From NCBI RefSeq assembly GCF_014194975.1, contig NZ_JACIAY010000013.1, forward strand, positions 36,917 through 100,916: DNA of 64,000 nucleotides. The letters are read 5' to 3'. Below, in pieces: positions 29,401 through 37,905 of the stretch (its first letter is position 1; each line of letters opens with the position of its first letter). The stretch comes from Sphingomonas sp. BK580. GTDB lineage: Bacteria; Pseudomonadota; Alphaproteobacteria; Sphingomonadales; Sphingomonadaceae. A program made the position numbers and the translations under genes. The notes below the pieces were generated by a model, which worked only from the letters and a program-made list of their open reading frames with translations, was not told where the DNA came from and searched no databases.

Positions 29401-29533
29401 CCAGCGCAGGGGTGTCGCTGCTCGAGGTTGACGTGACTTCCTGCGCGTAGGCCGGTGCGACCACCCCGGCTACCAGGGCCGCCGCCGAAATCCCGGCGTG
29501 CAGCGTAAAGAATGCGGCATTCATCAGCTTCAC
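26480..29533 (-). CDS. TonB-dependent outer-membrane receptor
   Basis: A 1017-residue receptor. A signal peptide ends near PAYAQ and is followed by an Ala/Pro-rich linker. Next comes a TonB-box-like ATVVVTGTLFR, then the plug (SLRGLGVSSTVVLIDGLR; YGADAIGGVVNLISKK). The barrel contains several paired cysteines in presumed extracellular loops (around residues 330-350, 425-435, 790-800 and 945-955), and the C-terminus ends in aromatic SFNF. No inner-membrane transporter or hydrolase gene adjoins it, so the ligand cannot be guessed. The upstream 491-bp region is unusually AT-rich for this genome. Confidence 0.87.
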   Translation of the reverse strand: MKLMNAAFFTLHAGISAAALVAGVVAPAYAQEVTSTSSSDTPALAKAPVAAEQNAQALAPSAPQAEPTQGATVVVTGTLFRDSNATSISPVTVLSSATLERANITTAQDAIRSVSADSAGSISTGFRNGFSAGGAAVSLRGLGVSSTVVLIDGLRSANFPLNDDGHNAYVDLNSIPFSTVDRIEVLKDGASSTYGADAIGGVVNLISKKNVQGIQGSVQGGTTDQADGAHYRATLTAGVGDYKEQGFNFYLNGEYTYDGYITNASRGYPFNTLDLRASGLTDRNRNDDSLTTPNPQAVVTRVTQSDLNNPLAGQVGAPLTNQYQLLNPNSCPYGTFTVTSGSAQGTGCAHNIPEEYFIIQPRQQRYSTTGRLTVRLSDNFEAFASGSYSHSEVGIRGAPSGIRQTQPFGGSAALASSSPGIVLPVYVCSAGINCATAADRRLNPNNLYAAANAATPAQGAARIYYLFGDIPAGSDRYVDVFRTTAGISGDLGNGFKFRLNGVYARDNFSVTQRGFINIQGLLNAINTGAYNFVDPSQNSAAVRNQISPDRTTPSYSTVATIGGSLIKSLMELPGGDLNIGAGFQIRRETLMNRNQNADLSYYALNTSSAQGRQTVTAGFFEIDAPFLEQLDLNVSGRYDHYSQGYGHFSPKVGVKFTPTSAVSLRSTYSQGFRAPTFAEYNPASSYSGFSSFTPPASFVAAHPGNPAYTGTYNIGSGATGNPDILPEVSRSFTAGAILKPTRWFHLTADYYNIKKSNLIVSGPLRAAAIDAYYSKGNAADGCAALAAVGPGYRCNVVDAPDPANPNALPRLLVFDVPYVNANYQVSSGIDVQATANVRLAQGVRLISRADVTRVLRLDLVTPEGVVQKYAGTLGPYELSSGGGTPRIRGNWQNTLEAGNLSITATTYYVGRIKQVAADRITPVNGEIDLSCKNTLAPIAAGSDPGDHCFVRSFVYTDLNVALHVNDAFRFFFNVQNLTNAHAPLASAAYTSNPNYLSSWHYAGLVGRNFSAGASFNF

Positions 29534-30024
29534 TACTCTTTCCCCTTCAATCTGCGGCAGCGGATTGCATGTCGAATCCTAGATTGTGCCCGAGTGGCAC
29601 TGCGGCGGGGACGCTTATACTTGACAGTCTTAGCAAGAGATTAAAGCTATTATGCACGCGACGCAGATAAGATAATACAAGTTACTTTGACCTTGCCTCT
29701 GGGAAAATTATCAAACTGGCGCGTAGCGCGGGAGTGATGCCGGAAGAGATGGAATTTGCTCGAAAGAGGTCTTAAGTGAGAGCTTCAATCATCACGCTGA
29801 GATAACCTGCTTTTGGCAACGCAGGCATTTGCCTGCAGAGCAGGTGCCGATTTCGCCGCAAGCCTCATCAGGCCGCGAGTTTCGTCGTCCTTCGACTAGG
29901 CCGGCTCGGGCAGAGAGGGCGCCACGTTCCTACCGGAGCTGACGCCGTCCGGCCGATCCGTCTCGGCAGCGACCACGAGTCTCTCGAGCGACGACGCCAT
30001 GCGAGTCGCCCACCCCACAGCCAG
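29534..30024. other. Intergenic region with nested inverted repeats
   Basis: A 491-bp gap between a receptor gene start and the chemoreceptor 3' end. The part at 29600-29720 is AT-rich and probably carries the receptor promoter. At 29805-29845 there is a nested symmetric structure: ACCTGC, then GCAGGCA-TT-TGCCTGC (29821-29836, perfect), then GCAGGT. It has no T run, so it is more like an operator or a structured RNA end than a standard terminator. Confidence 0.4.
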
Positions 30025-31872
30025 TCAGAACGTCGACCAGTCTTCCTCCTTGGTAGCCAACGCGGCGTTGCCGGCCGACCGAGGAACGCGGTGCCCGCTG
30101 CGGACCGACGTGTGCCGCATCGGAGCTCTGTCGCGTCTGGCGGGCGTTTGCGTCGACGCCAGGCCGCCGGCCGGCTCGTCGACCGCGTAGATGGCCACCG
30201 CTTCGGCCAGCTGCTCGGATTCGCGCGCCAGCAGGTTGGCGGCAGCGGTCGTCTCCTCAACCATCGCGGCGTTATGCTGCGTCACTCCGTCCATCTCGTT
30301 GACCGCGATGTTCACCTGGCGGAGGCTCTCCGCCTCATGGTCCGACGCGCGCGCGATCGTCGTCATGATGACGGTGACGCTGGAGACGCGCTCGATGATC
30401 TGCTCGAGCGCCTGCCCGGTCCTGTCCACCAGGTCGACGCCACACTGCACATGGCTGATCGCCGACAGGATTCGCGTCTTGACGTTCGAGGCTGCCTCCG
30501 CGGACCGGAGCGCAAGCGCCCGCACCTCGCTTGCGACCACGGCGAAGCCCTTGCCGGCCTCTCCCGCGCGAGCCGCCTCGACCCCTGCGTTGAGCGCGAG
30601 AAGATTGGTCTGGAAGGCGATGCCGTCGATCACGCCGATGATGTCGGCGATCTCGCGACTGGCCTTGTCGATGCCGTCCATCGCTTCGACCGACTGTCGG
30701 ACGACCTCGCCGCCATGCTGCGCGACGTCGCGCGCCTCCACCATGGCTTTGCTCGCGTGGGCGATGTTCGCGGCGCCGTCGCGCACCGTGCCCGTGATCT
30801 CGTCCATGGTGGCGGCCGTCTCGCGCAGCGCCGACGCGTGCTGTTCGCTGCGTGCCGACAGGTCGCGCGCGGAGCGGCTGATCTCGTCGGCGTTCCGCTT
30901 GATCGTGTCCACGCTGCGGCGCACGTTGCAGGTCAGGTCGGACAGCTTGGCGACCGCGCCGTTGAAGTCCTCCGACAGCGCCGCAAAGGATCCCGGCAGC
31001 GCCGTCAGCCGCACCGTAAGATCGGCCTCGGAAAGCCGACGAAGGCCGTCGCCGATCGCGCGCATGGCGTGCTCACGCTCCTGATCCGCGGCGAGCTTCG
31101 CCTGAGCGGCGTCGCGGAAGACCAGCACTGCGCGAGCCATGTCGCCCAGCTCGTCGATGCGCGTGGCATCGGGCACGTCGATGCCGTTGTTGCCGGCGGC
31201 CAGTTCGGCCATGCGTTTGGTGAGTGCGCTTATCGGGCGTGCGATGCTGCGGCTCAGCGCCACCTGCAGCAGAACCGCGATGCCGATGAGGGCGACGCCG
31301 CCCAGCACCAGCGCGATCGTCGCGGTGGCCAGGGCTTGTGACTGATTGGCGGCATTCGCCTCCATGGCGGCGTTTTCCTGGTCGCGCAGCTCGCGCAGCG
31401 GCAGGACGATCGCGCTCGTCAGCACCTTCTTGCCGGCATCGCGCACGGCCTGTTCGGCGGCCTCTCGCTGGCCCGCCTTGACCATCGCGACCAGACGATC
31501 GCTCCACGCCGCGCGCCATGTCGCGGTCTGCTCGCGCGAGGTGAGCACCAGCGCCCGCTTCGCCGGCTCGGAGAGCAGATCCTCCAGCTCGGCCGATGTC
31601 CGATCGTATTCCTTGCGCGCCTCGTCGTACGACTTCAGATAGGACGCGTCCGCGGTGACGAGGTAGCCCCGCAGCTGGCTGTTCTCGCGCAGGACGGAGG
31701 TCTCCAGCGTCAATGCCTTGGCGTGGATCTCCTGACTCTGGTTGTTGTGCGCTGTCGCCGAGCGGATCATCCAGAGGTTGGCGAAGAAGACGACCATCAT
31801 GATCGCCGCCGAGGCGTTGATGACGAGGAACGAGAGGCCCAGCTTCCTAGGTATGCTCAGGGTCTTGAACAT
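30025..31872 (-). CDS. Methyl-accepting chemotaxis protein with C-terminal tether
   Basis: A 615-residue chemoreceptor. TM1 is at about residues 12-32 and a four-helix-type periplasmic domain with a CHASE3-like helical pattern spans about 33-180. TM2 lies at about 182-204, a HAMP region follows, and the signalling hairpin has its tip around IAFQTNLLALNAGVEAARAGE. The last residues, EEDWSTF, follow a long flexible Arg/Thr/Ala linker. This matches the NWETF-type pentapeptide that docks CheR or CheB. No che genes are in the window, so it is an orphan receptor. The ligand is unknown. Confidence 0.9.
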   Translation of the reverse strand: MFKTLSIPRKLGLSFLVINASAAIMMVVFFANLWMIRSATAHNNQSQEIHAKALTLETSVLRENSQLRGYLVTADASYLKSYDEARKEYDRTSAELEDLLSEPAKRALVLTSREQTATWRAAWSDRLVAMVKAGQREAAEQAVRDAGKKVLTSAIVLPLRELRDQENAAMEANAANQSQALATATIALVLGGVALIGIAVLLQVALSRSIARPISALTKRMAELAAGNNGIDVPDATRIDELGDMARAVLVFRDAAQAKLAADQEREHAMRAIGDGLRRLSEADLTVRLTALPGSFAALSEDFNGAVAKLSDLTCNVRRSVDTIKRNADEISRSARDLSARSEQHASALRETAATMDEITGTVRDGAANIAHASKAMVEARDVAQHGGEVVRQSVEAMDGIDKASREIADIIGVIDGIAFQTNLLALNAGVEAARAGEAGKGFAVVASEVRALALRSAEAASNVKTRILSAISHVQCGVDLVDRTGQALEQIIERVSSVTVIMTTIARASDHEAESLRQVNIAVNEMDGVTQHNAAMVEETTAAANLLARESEQLAEAVAIYAVDEPAGGLASTQTPARRDRAPMRHTSVRSGHRVPRSAGNAALATKEEDWSTF

Positions 31873-31964
31873 CGAAGGCCTTTCGTTCGCTCGGTCGGGA
31901 GCCGCATAGCGGGGGTTCGAGGGGATGATCAGGGCGGACCTAGTTGCGAAGGGTCAATCCCAGG

Positions 31965-33023
31965 TTAAGCCGTTCGGCTGGACCCTTCGTTGTCTTCGGC
32001 CAGCCAGTGGACCCACGCGCCATAGGGATGGCAGATGGCGAGCAGCCGAGCGTCGCCGGTCGGCCAGCAGGTCAGCCGCAGCTCAACCCTCGTGCGCGCC
32101 GCGTTCCACTCGAACCCGATCCAGGCCAGCGGTCGCTTCCGGTCCGCCATCGCGCCGGCGGCGGCGATGGACTCCGCCAGGCGGCGTCGATCCGCCGAAC
32201 CGACATACTGCATCACCATCGAGTGGAAGACGACGCGCACGCGTCCATCGGCCGCGGGCTCCGCCAGTTCCCCGGCCAGCCATGTCGCGGCGTCCTCGCG
32301 TGCGATCGCCGGCGGGTGGCGCCGCGCGAGTGCCAGCGCCTGCGAGAGGCGCGCCGCGCGCGCGGGCTGATCGACGAAGACGTAGGCCATCAGCCTCTCG
32401 CAGGTTTCCAGATCGCGCGGGTCGAGCGGCTGCAGGTCGGCGCCGCGCGCCGCAAGCACGTCGACCGGACCGGCCGGAGGAGCGGCTCCCCGCCATTCGG
32501 GCACGATGCGTACCGCCGAGTCCAGCTTGCCCGCCGTCACGCCTCCGAGGTCATAGGCGTAGTGCGCCATGTTCAGGTTCAATCCCGCACTTGAGCCCAG
32601 CTCGAGCAGTTCCACCGGCAGCGGAAATCGGCGGCGCACTGCCAGGAGCGCGGCCATGATTGCGGCCGCGCGGCCCACTTCGTTGGTCTGCGGGGGGTCG
32701 CGCATCCAGCCCGCGATGAATTCGTCGTGACCGGCAAGAGCCTCCCGCAATGCCTGATCGACGTCGCCATGGTCGCCGCGATAGAGCGAGCCGAGGACGG
32801 GCGGCGTATCGCGGCGGGCGAGGGCGTGGAGCGCGGCATTGAAGCGCATCGCCACCGCTGCGCTCGATGGATCGTCGGGCCAGTCGGCCAGCATCCCGGC
32901 GGTGGCAGGCGCATGATGGAGCTGCCGAGCACCCGCGGCCAGCACGTCGGCGACGAACGGCGACCCGAGCGCCCGCAGCACATGCGATTGGCGCGTCAGT
33001 TCGCTTTCCTGCGGCTCCAACAC
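31965..33023 (-). CDS. DUF2332 family protein
   Basis: A 352-residue cytoplasmic protein that begins at a GTG preceded by GGAG. Family-typical blocks are the N-terminal LEPQESELTRQSHVLRALGS, the central LLELGSSAGLNLNMAHYAYD, which resembles the glycine motif of Rossmann-like methyltransferases, and the C-terminal HSMVMQYV and GWxxNA-type region. DUF2332 has no proven activity that I know; a methyltransferase-like fold is suggested by the central motif. It is a single gene 92 bases upstream of the chemoreceptor start in the same direction, without a clear functional link. Confidence 0.78.
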   Translation of the reverse strand: MLEPQESELTRQSHVLRALGSPFVADVLAAGARQLHHAPATAGMLADWPDDPSSAAVAMRFNAALHALARRDTPPVLGSLYRGDHGDVDQALREALAGHDEFIAGWMRDPPQTNEVGRAAAIMAALLAVRRRFPLPVELLELGSSAGLNLNMAHYAYDLGGVTAGKLDSAVRIVPEWRGAAPPAGPVDVLAARGADLQPLDPRDLETCERLMAYVFVDQPARAARLSQALALARRHPPAIAREDAATWLAGELAEPAADGRVRVVFHSMVMQYVGSADRRRLAESIAAAGAMADRKRPLAWIGFEWNAARTRVELRLTCWPTGDARLLAICHPYGAWVHWLAEDNEGSSRTA

Positions 33024-33370
33024 GCTGCTTCTCCGCTAGTCGCTCAGGTCTCCTCGTCCCCCGGACGGGATCGCTGCGGCCTTGTGCCGACATTCGTTGG
33101 CGTATGGTTAACTCCGCGACAGTTGGAGCTGAGATCGGCGGCCGTGTACGCTTAGCGGCGTTCAGGAAGCATGCGGCGGCGGCGAGTCGCCGACCAGGCG
33201 CCGTGGCGACGGCGGCCTGTCACGAACCGGCTCCCCCTTCGGCGCGGACCCGAACCCGTTCGGCGTCAACGGGCACGGTCGATCGCTCGCTCAACTGCGG
33301 CGGTCGCATAGCGTGGAGGAGATTACTGCCTCCGAGGCGACGCATGGTCGCTGCGCTGCGCCAGGCGGGC
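33024..33370. other. Intergenic stretch, no gene recognised
   Basis: This 347-bp gap contains the DUF2332 promoter region and the 3' side of the SDR gene. I saw no recognisable gene or strong hairpin. Confidence 0.35.
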
Positions 33371-34150
33371 TCACATCAAGGTGTCGATGACCCCCCCGTC
33401 CACCCGCAGCGCGGCGCCCGTCGTCGCCGAGGCGAGTGGGGAGGCGAGATAGACGACCATGTTCGCGACCTCCTGCACGGTTGCGGCGCGGCGGATGAGC
33501 GAGCTCGAGCGGTGCTCCCGCACGAAGGCGGCGGCGACCTCCTCGATGGGCTTGCCGGTCGAGGTGCGCTCGGCCTCCAGCATGACCTCGACTCCCTCGG
33601 ACAGTGTCGGACCGGGCAGAACCGAGTTCACCGTGACGCCTGTTCCCGCCATGCGCTTGGCCAGGCCGCGCGCGAGAGCCACGTCGGCGGTCTTGCTGAC
33701 TCCGTAGTGGATCATATCCGCTGGTATGTTGAAGGCCGACTCCGACCCGAGCAGCAGGAAGCGGCCCCAGCCGTTCGCCTCCATCCCCGGCAGGTAGGCT
33801 CTCGCGAGTCGTACGCCGGCCATCACGTTGACCTGCCAGTGGCGATCCCAGATCGCATCGTCGGCGGCGAAGAAGTCGACGGGCTCGAACACGCCAAGAT
33901 TGCTGACCACGATGTCAGCCCGAGGCTCGGCGGCGACGAGCCGGTCGTGACCGTCGAGGTCGCCGAGATCGGCCGCCACTCCCCGAGCGCTGCCGCCGAT
34001 GCGGGCGACGGCGGCATCCACCTTCGCCTGCGTGCGACCGTTGATTACGACGGTGGCGCCGGCGCCGGCCAGCCCTTCCGCGATGGCGAAGCCGATGCCC
34101 GCGGTTGAGCCCGTGACGATGGCCAGCTTGCCGGTGAGATCGACGTTCAT
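33371..34150 (-). CDS. SDR-family NAD(P)-dependent oxidoreductase
   Basis: A 259-residue classical short-chain dehydrogenase. It shows TGSTAGIG at 13-20, VSNLG in place of the usual NNAG, catalytic S136 or S138 with Y149 and K153 (YGVSK), and the late VNSVLPGPT and RVDGG segments. The N-terminal lysine-free GRTQ after strand 2 leaves the cofactor preference undecided. It has no pathway neighbours. Substrate unknown, family sure. Confidence 0.87.
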   Translation of the reverse strand: MNVDLTGKLAIVTGSTAGIGFAIAEGLAGAGATVVINGRTQAKVDAAVARIGGSARGVAADLGDLDGHDRLVAAEPRADIVVSNLGVFEPVDFFAADDAIWDRHWQVNVMAGVRLARAYLPGMEANGWGRFLLLGSESAFNIPADMIHYGVSKTADVALARGLAKRMAGTGVTVNSVLPGPTLSEGVEVMLEAERTSTGKPIEEVAAAFVREHRSSSLIRRAATVQEVANMVVYLASPLASATTGAALRVDGGVIDTLM

Positions 34151-34365
34151 GCGTGCACCTCCGGTGTTGGTTCGAAAAGAAGTACGATGCTGATCTATCG
34201 GTCAGTTCCGATGGTCGCGGAAGGCCGGGCAAAGGAGATCTTCGTCTCGCCCGTTCCGCTTCCTGCACCCGTATCGAGGACCACGCAGCCAGCGAAAAGA
34301 GCGGATTGCGAGAGTCCCGCTCGAAGCTGTCCTCTGCCTCGAAAAGCGGGGAGAGGTCTGGCTGG

Positions 34366-34545
34366 TCAGCCCTCGCTTGCCGTGGAGAACCATGCGAACA
34401 CCACGAACGCGAGCACGATGAGCGCCATCAGCACGGCGACGGCGTTCTTGACGTCATTCGCCTTGGTGTTGTGAGGATCATCGGATCGCAGCGGCTGATG
34501 AGGCCACTCCTTCCGTGATCCTCGAGATCTGATCCGCCACTGCAT
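34366..34545 (-). CDS. Small single-TM protein
   Basis: The ATG at 34545 gives 59 residues: a basic, tryptophan-containing N-terminus, then one long hydrophobic helix (about 34-55, AVAVLMALIVLAFVVFAWF) and a short polar tail. Basic-in topology predicts a cytoplasmic N-terminus. A weak GGAG lies about 15 bases upstream. Transcription would be leftward, downstream of fumC. No family recognised. It could be spurious, but the clean TM helix in this frame supports it. Confidence 0.4.
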   Translation of the reverse strand: MQWRIRSRGSRKEWPHQPLRSDDPHNTKANDVKNAVAVLMALIVLAFVVFAWFSTASEG

Positions 34546-34722
34546 GTCGAGTAGGCTCCATTCAGGTCGTGTCGAACGTTCTTCGCGCGGTTCGGCGTTA
34601 GGCCCGCATGAACGGGCAAGGTCGGCTCGAGCTAAGTGTCGGGCACCTCGACGCTCCGGGTCCATGGGAACACGGAGCGTCGATGCTTCCTCCGACGACG
34701 TCGCAGACTGCGTTACCTTGGT

Positions 34723-36186
34723 TCAGGCTCCGGCTACGCCGCTCCCGACCAGCTTCTGCGGATCGACCACGTCGTCGAACGTCTTCTCGTCGACCTTTCC
34801 CGACTTGAGCGCGGCCTCCTTGAGCGTCGAACCGTCGGCATTGGCGGCTTCGGCGATGCTGGCCGCGTTGTTGTAGCCGATCACCGGCGAGAGCGCGGTC
34901 ACCAGCATCAGCGACTGGCCCACGGTGGCGTCGATCCTCTGGCGGTTGAGCTCGGTGCCTTCCACGGAGAAGGTGCGCATCTTGTCGCACATGTCTCCCA
35001 GGATGCGGATCGAGTGCAGCGCGTTGTTGATGATGATGGGCCGCATGGCGTTCAGCTCGAAGTTGCCTTGGCTTCCCGCGAAGGCGACCGCGTTGTCCTC
35101 GCCGATGATCTGGATGCAGACCATGACCATGGCTTCGCACTGCGTCGGGTTGACCTTCCCCGGCATGATCGAACTGCCGGGTTCGTTCTGCGGGAGGAGC
35201 AGCTCGCCCAGGCCGCACCGCGGTCCGGAGGCGAGCCAGCGCATGTCGTTGGCTATCTTCATCAGCGCGACCGCCGCGCCTCGCACCGTCGACATGGCCG
35301 CGACCATCGGATCCAGCGACCCCTGTGCCGCGAACTTGTTGGGAGCGGTCACGAAAGGGTGTCCGGTCAGGTCGGCGATCGTCTCCGCTATGTCGCGGGA
35401 GAAGCCCTTGGGAGCATTGAGCCCGGTGCCCACGGCGGTCCCGCCGCACGCGAGACGGTACAGCCCGCTCAAGGCGCCGCGGACGTTCTCCATCGCGTCC
35501 CGCACCTGCGCGGCATAGCCCGACCATTCCTGGCCCACCGTGAGCGGCACCGCGTCCTGCAGGTGGGTGCGCCCGGTCTTCACTACGTCCATCCACTCGT
35601 TCGCCTTGGCCTCGATCGCGGTGGCGAAGCGATCCAAGGCCGGCAGGAGATGGCCCGACAGAGCCAGCACCGTCGCGATGTGCATGGCGGTCGGGAAGCT
35701 GTCGTTGGACGACTGGCCCATGTTGACGTGATCGTTCGGGTGGACGGGCTTCTGTGTGCCGAGGGTTCCGCCGAGCAGCTGGATTGCTCGATTAGAGATG
35801 ACCTCGTTCACGTTCATGTTCGACTGGGTTCCGGATCCCGTCTGCCAGACGAACAGCGGGAAGTTCTCGTCGAGCTCGCCCGCGATCACCTCGTCCGCCG
35901 CCTTCACGATGGCGTCGGCCCGCCACTGCTCGAGGCGGCCCGCCTTGGCGTTGACCATCGCCGCCGCCTTCTTGACGTAGCCGTAGGCGTGGTAGACCGC
36001 CTTCGGCATGTGGTCGTCGCCGATCGAGAAGTGATGCAGCGAACGCTGCGTCTGCGCACCCCAGTAGCGGTCGGCGGGCACCTTGACCTTCCCCATGGAG
36101 TCGAATTCCTCCCGCTCGCCCTTTGCGTCCAGGCTGATCGGCACGTCCTTGATGGTGGGGTGGTCCTTCTTGTCTCCGTCGCTCAT
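34723..36186 (-). CDS. fumC: Class II fumarate hydratase
   Basis: This TCA-cycle enzyme hydrates fumarate to L-malate without an iron-sulfur cluster, in the cytoplasm. At 487 residues it is slightly longer than E. coli FumC (an N-terminal extension of about 25 charged residues). Seen: TGSGTQSNMN, the histidine segment HPNDHVNMGQSSND, TGRTHLQDAVP and the fumarase/aspartase signature GSSIMPGKVNPTQ. It lies 58 bases downstream of the malic enzyme in the same direction. As an oxidative-stress-resistant fumarase it fits a unit that feeds malate into Mqo and malic enzyme. Confident. Confidence 0.93.
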   Translation of the reverse strand: MSDGDKKDHPTIKDVPISLDAKGEREEFDSMGKVKVPADRYWGAQTQRSLHHFSIGDDHMPKAVYHAYGYVKKAAAMVNAKAGRLEQWRADAIVKAADEVIAGELDENFPLFVWQTGSGTQSNMNVNEVISNRAIQLLGGTLGTQKPVHPNDHVNMGQSSNDSFPTAMHIATVLALSGHLLPALDRFATAIEAKANEWMDVVKTGRTHLQDAVPLTVGQEWSGYAAQVRDAMENVRGALSGLYRLACGGTAVGTGLNAPKGFSRDIAETIADLTGHPFVTAPNKFAAQGSLDPMVAAMSTVRGAAVALMKIANDMRWLASGPRCGLGELLLPQNEPGSSIMPGKVNPTQCEAMVMVCIQIIGEDNAVAFAGSQGNFELNAMRPIIINNALHSIRILGDMCDKMRTFSVEGTELNRQRIDATVGQSLMLVTALSPVIGYNNAASIAEAANADGSTLKEAALKSGKVDEKTFDDVVDPQKLVGSGVAGA

Positions 36187-36244
36187 CTTCGGCTCCTTGA
36201 TCTTCGTCGACGGCCGCCGGCGCCGGGCCGGCGGCCAGCACCTC

Positions 36245-37867
36245 TCAGTAGGAGGGCGTGTAGGTCATGCCCTTGAGCCAGGCGCGGATGTCGTCCGGCC
36301 GGTCCACGGTTGCGAGCCCCCGGTCGAAGATGTGCTCGGCCGTGCGGACCGCCGTCGTGACCTCCGTCTCGAGGATGTTGCTCTGCGGCGGGAAGAGCAT
36401 TCCCTTGTCCCGGGCGGCCTGGTCGACCTGATCCGCGGAGCCGCGCGCGGCGGCGATCCACATCTTGTCGTCGATGCGCTCGGGCCGAGTCGCGAAGATC
36501 GCGAGGCCGAACGCGGGAAAGATGTAGAAGTTGTTCGCCTGTCCGGGGTGGTAGGTCTTGCCGTCGTACGTGACGTCGGGGAACTGCACGCCGGCGGCGA
36601 ACAGCGCCTTGCCGCCCGTCCATGAGTACGCCTGGTCCGGTGTGCACTCGGCCTTGTTCGTCGGATTGGACAAAGGGAAGATGATCGGCCGGTCGGTGTT
36701 CGCCGCCACGCCCTTCACGACGTCCTCGGTGAACAGGCCCTGCGTCGTGCTCACGCCGATGAGCGTGGTCGGCTTGAACGACTTGACGGCCTCCGCGAGA
36801 TCCTTCGTGGCGGGGAGGTCCTTGGCGTAGACCTTCTGGGACGGACTGAGATCTCCGCGCTTGGAGTCCAGCAGCCCCTTGACGTCGAACATGGCGATCC
36901 GCGAGCGCGCGTCGTCCTCGCTCAGCCCCTCGTCCTGCATGGCCTCGACGATCATGTTCGCGATGCCGATGCCTGCCGAGCCGGCGCCCGCGAACATGAT
37001 CTTCTGGTCCGCCAGCTTCTCGTTCTTGATCTGCAGCGCGGTAATCAGGCCCGCGATGGTGACGCTCGCGGTGCCCTGGATGTCGTCGTTGAGGACGAGG
37101 TACTTGTCCTTGTAGCGCGCCAGCAGCCGGATGGCGTCGGTCCCCTTCCAGTCCTCGAAGTGGACGCACACGCCCGGGAAGACCTCGTTGGCGGCCTCCA
37201 TGAACTCGTCGACGAGGGCGTCGAGATCGTCGTCCGACGGCGGCTCGTCGCGCAGGCCGGTGTAGAGCGGGTCCGCTCGAAGCGTGGCGTTGGTGGTGCC
37301 GATGTCGAAGTGGATCGGCAGCAGCCCGTCCGGCGGAACGGCCGCGCAGGCGGTGTAGAGCTGCAGCTTACCGATGGGGATCGGAGCGCCGTTCTGGCCG
37401 ATGTCCCCCAGGCCTAGGATGCGGCCGCCCGAGGAGACGCAGATGAAGCGTATGTCACGGGTCGGCCAGTGGCGCAGGACCTCCGCCAGGCGCCCCTTCA
37501 TCTCCTTGTTTAGGTACATGCCCTGCGGGCGGCGGTATATCTGTCCGTAGGTGAGGCAGGCGTCGGCGATCGTCGGGTCGTACACGATGGGCACGAACCT
37601 TGCCGGGTCGCTCATCAAGACCGCATAGAAGAGGGTCTCGTTCCGATCGCAGAGGTCCTGCAGGTAGATGTACTGCTCGAGGTCGGTCGGCTTCGCCGCC
37701 AGATGGCCCATCACTCGCTCCACCTGGGTCGGGAGATCCTCGACGGCGGTAGGCAGCAGCCCCTCGAGGCCGAACCTCGCTCGCTCGTCCTGCGTGAAAC
37801 CGGTGCCGCGGTTTCGGATGGGGTCGGTGAGCAGGCTGATGCCCCCGGGCTTCGTGGTGTCGTGCAT
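36245..37867 (-). CDS. maeA: NAD-dependent malic enzyme
   Basis: A 540-residue enzyme that oxidatively decarboxylates malate to pyruvate. Seen are GGRILGLGDIGQNGAPIPIG near 147-166, NDDIQGTASVTIAGL (metal/malate site), GAGSAGIGIANMI for NAD binding, and FPLSNPTNKAECTP. Length and motifs match the large MaeA type rather than the shorter MaeB fused to a phosphotransacetylase domain. It sits between an AEC-type transporter and fumC. Its product pyruvate is the substrate of PoxB encoded further upstream in the same run. Confidence 0.93.
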   Translation of the reverse strand: MHDTTKPGGISLLTDPIRNRGTGFTQDERARFGLEGLLPTAVEDLPTQVERVMGHLAAKPTDLEQYIYLQDLCDRNETLFYAVLMSDPARFVPIVYDPTIADACLTYGQIYRRPQGMYLNKEMKGRLAEVLRHWPTRDIRFICVSSGGRILGLGDIGQNGAPIPIGKLQLYTACAAVPPDGLLPIHFDIGTTNATLRADPLYTGLRDEPPSDDDLDALVDEFMEAANEVFPGVCVHFEDWKGTDAIRLLARYKDKYLVLNDDIQGTASVTIAGLITALQIKNEKLADQKIMFAGAGSAGIGIANMIVEAMQDEGLSEDDARSRIAMFDVKGLLDSKRGDLSPSQKVYAKDLPATKDLAEAVKSFKPTTLIGVSTTQGLFTEDVVKGVAANTDRPIIFPLSNPTNKAECTPDQAYSWTGGKALFAAGVQFPDVTYDGKTYHPGQANNFYIFPAFGLAIFATRPERIDDKMWIAAARGSADQVDQAARDKGMLFPPQSNILETEVTTAVRTAEHIFDRGLATVDRPDDIRAWLKGMTYTPSY

Positions 37868-37905
37868 GTGCTATCTCCTTCTGGGATGCTTGGTGCCCCC
37901 ACCGG

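Noticed and set aside
29621..29650. TTGACA on the plus strand resembling a -35 box
   Set aside because: It has no good -10 at proper spacing and no plus-strand gene follows; the area is simply AT-rich.
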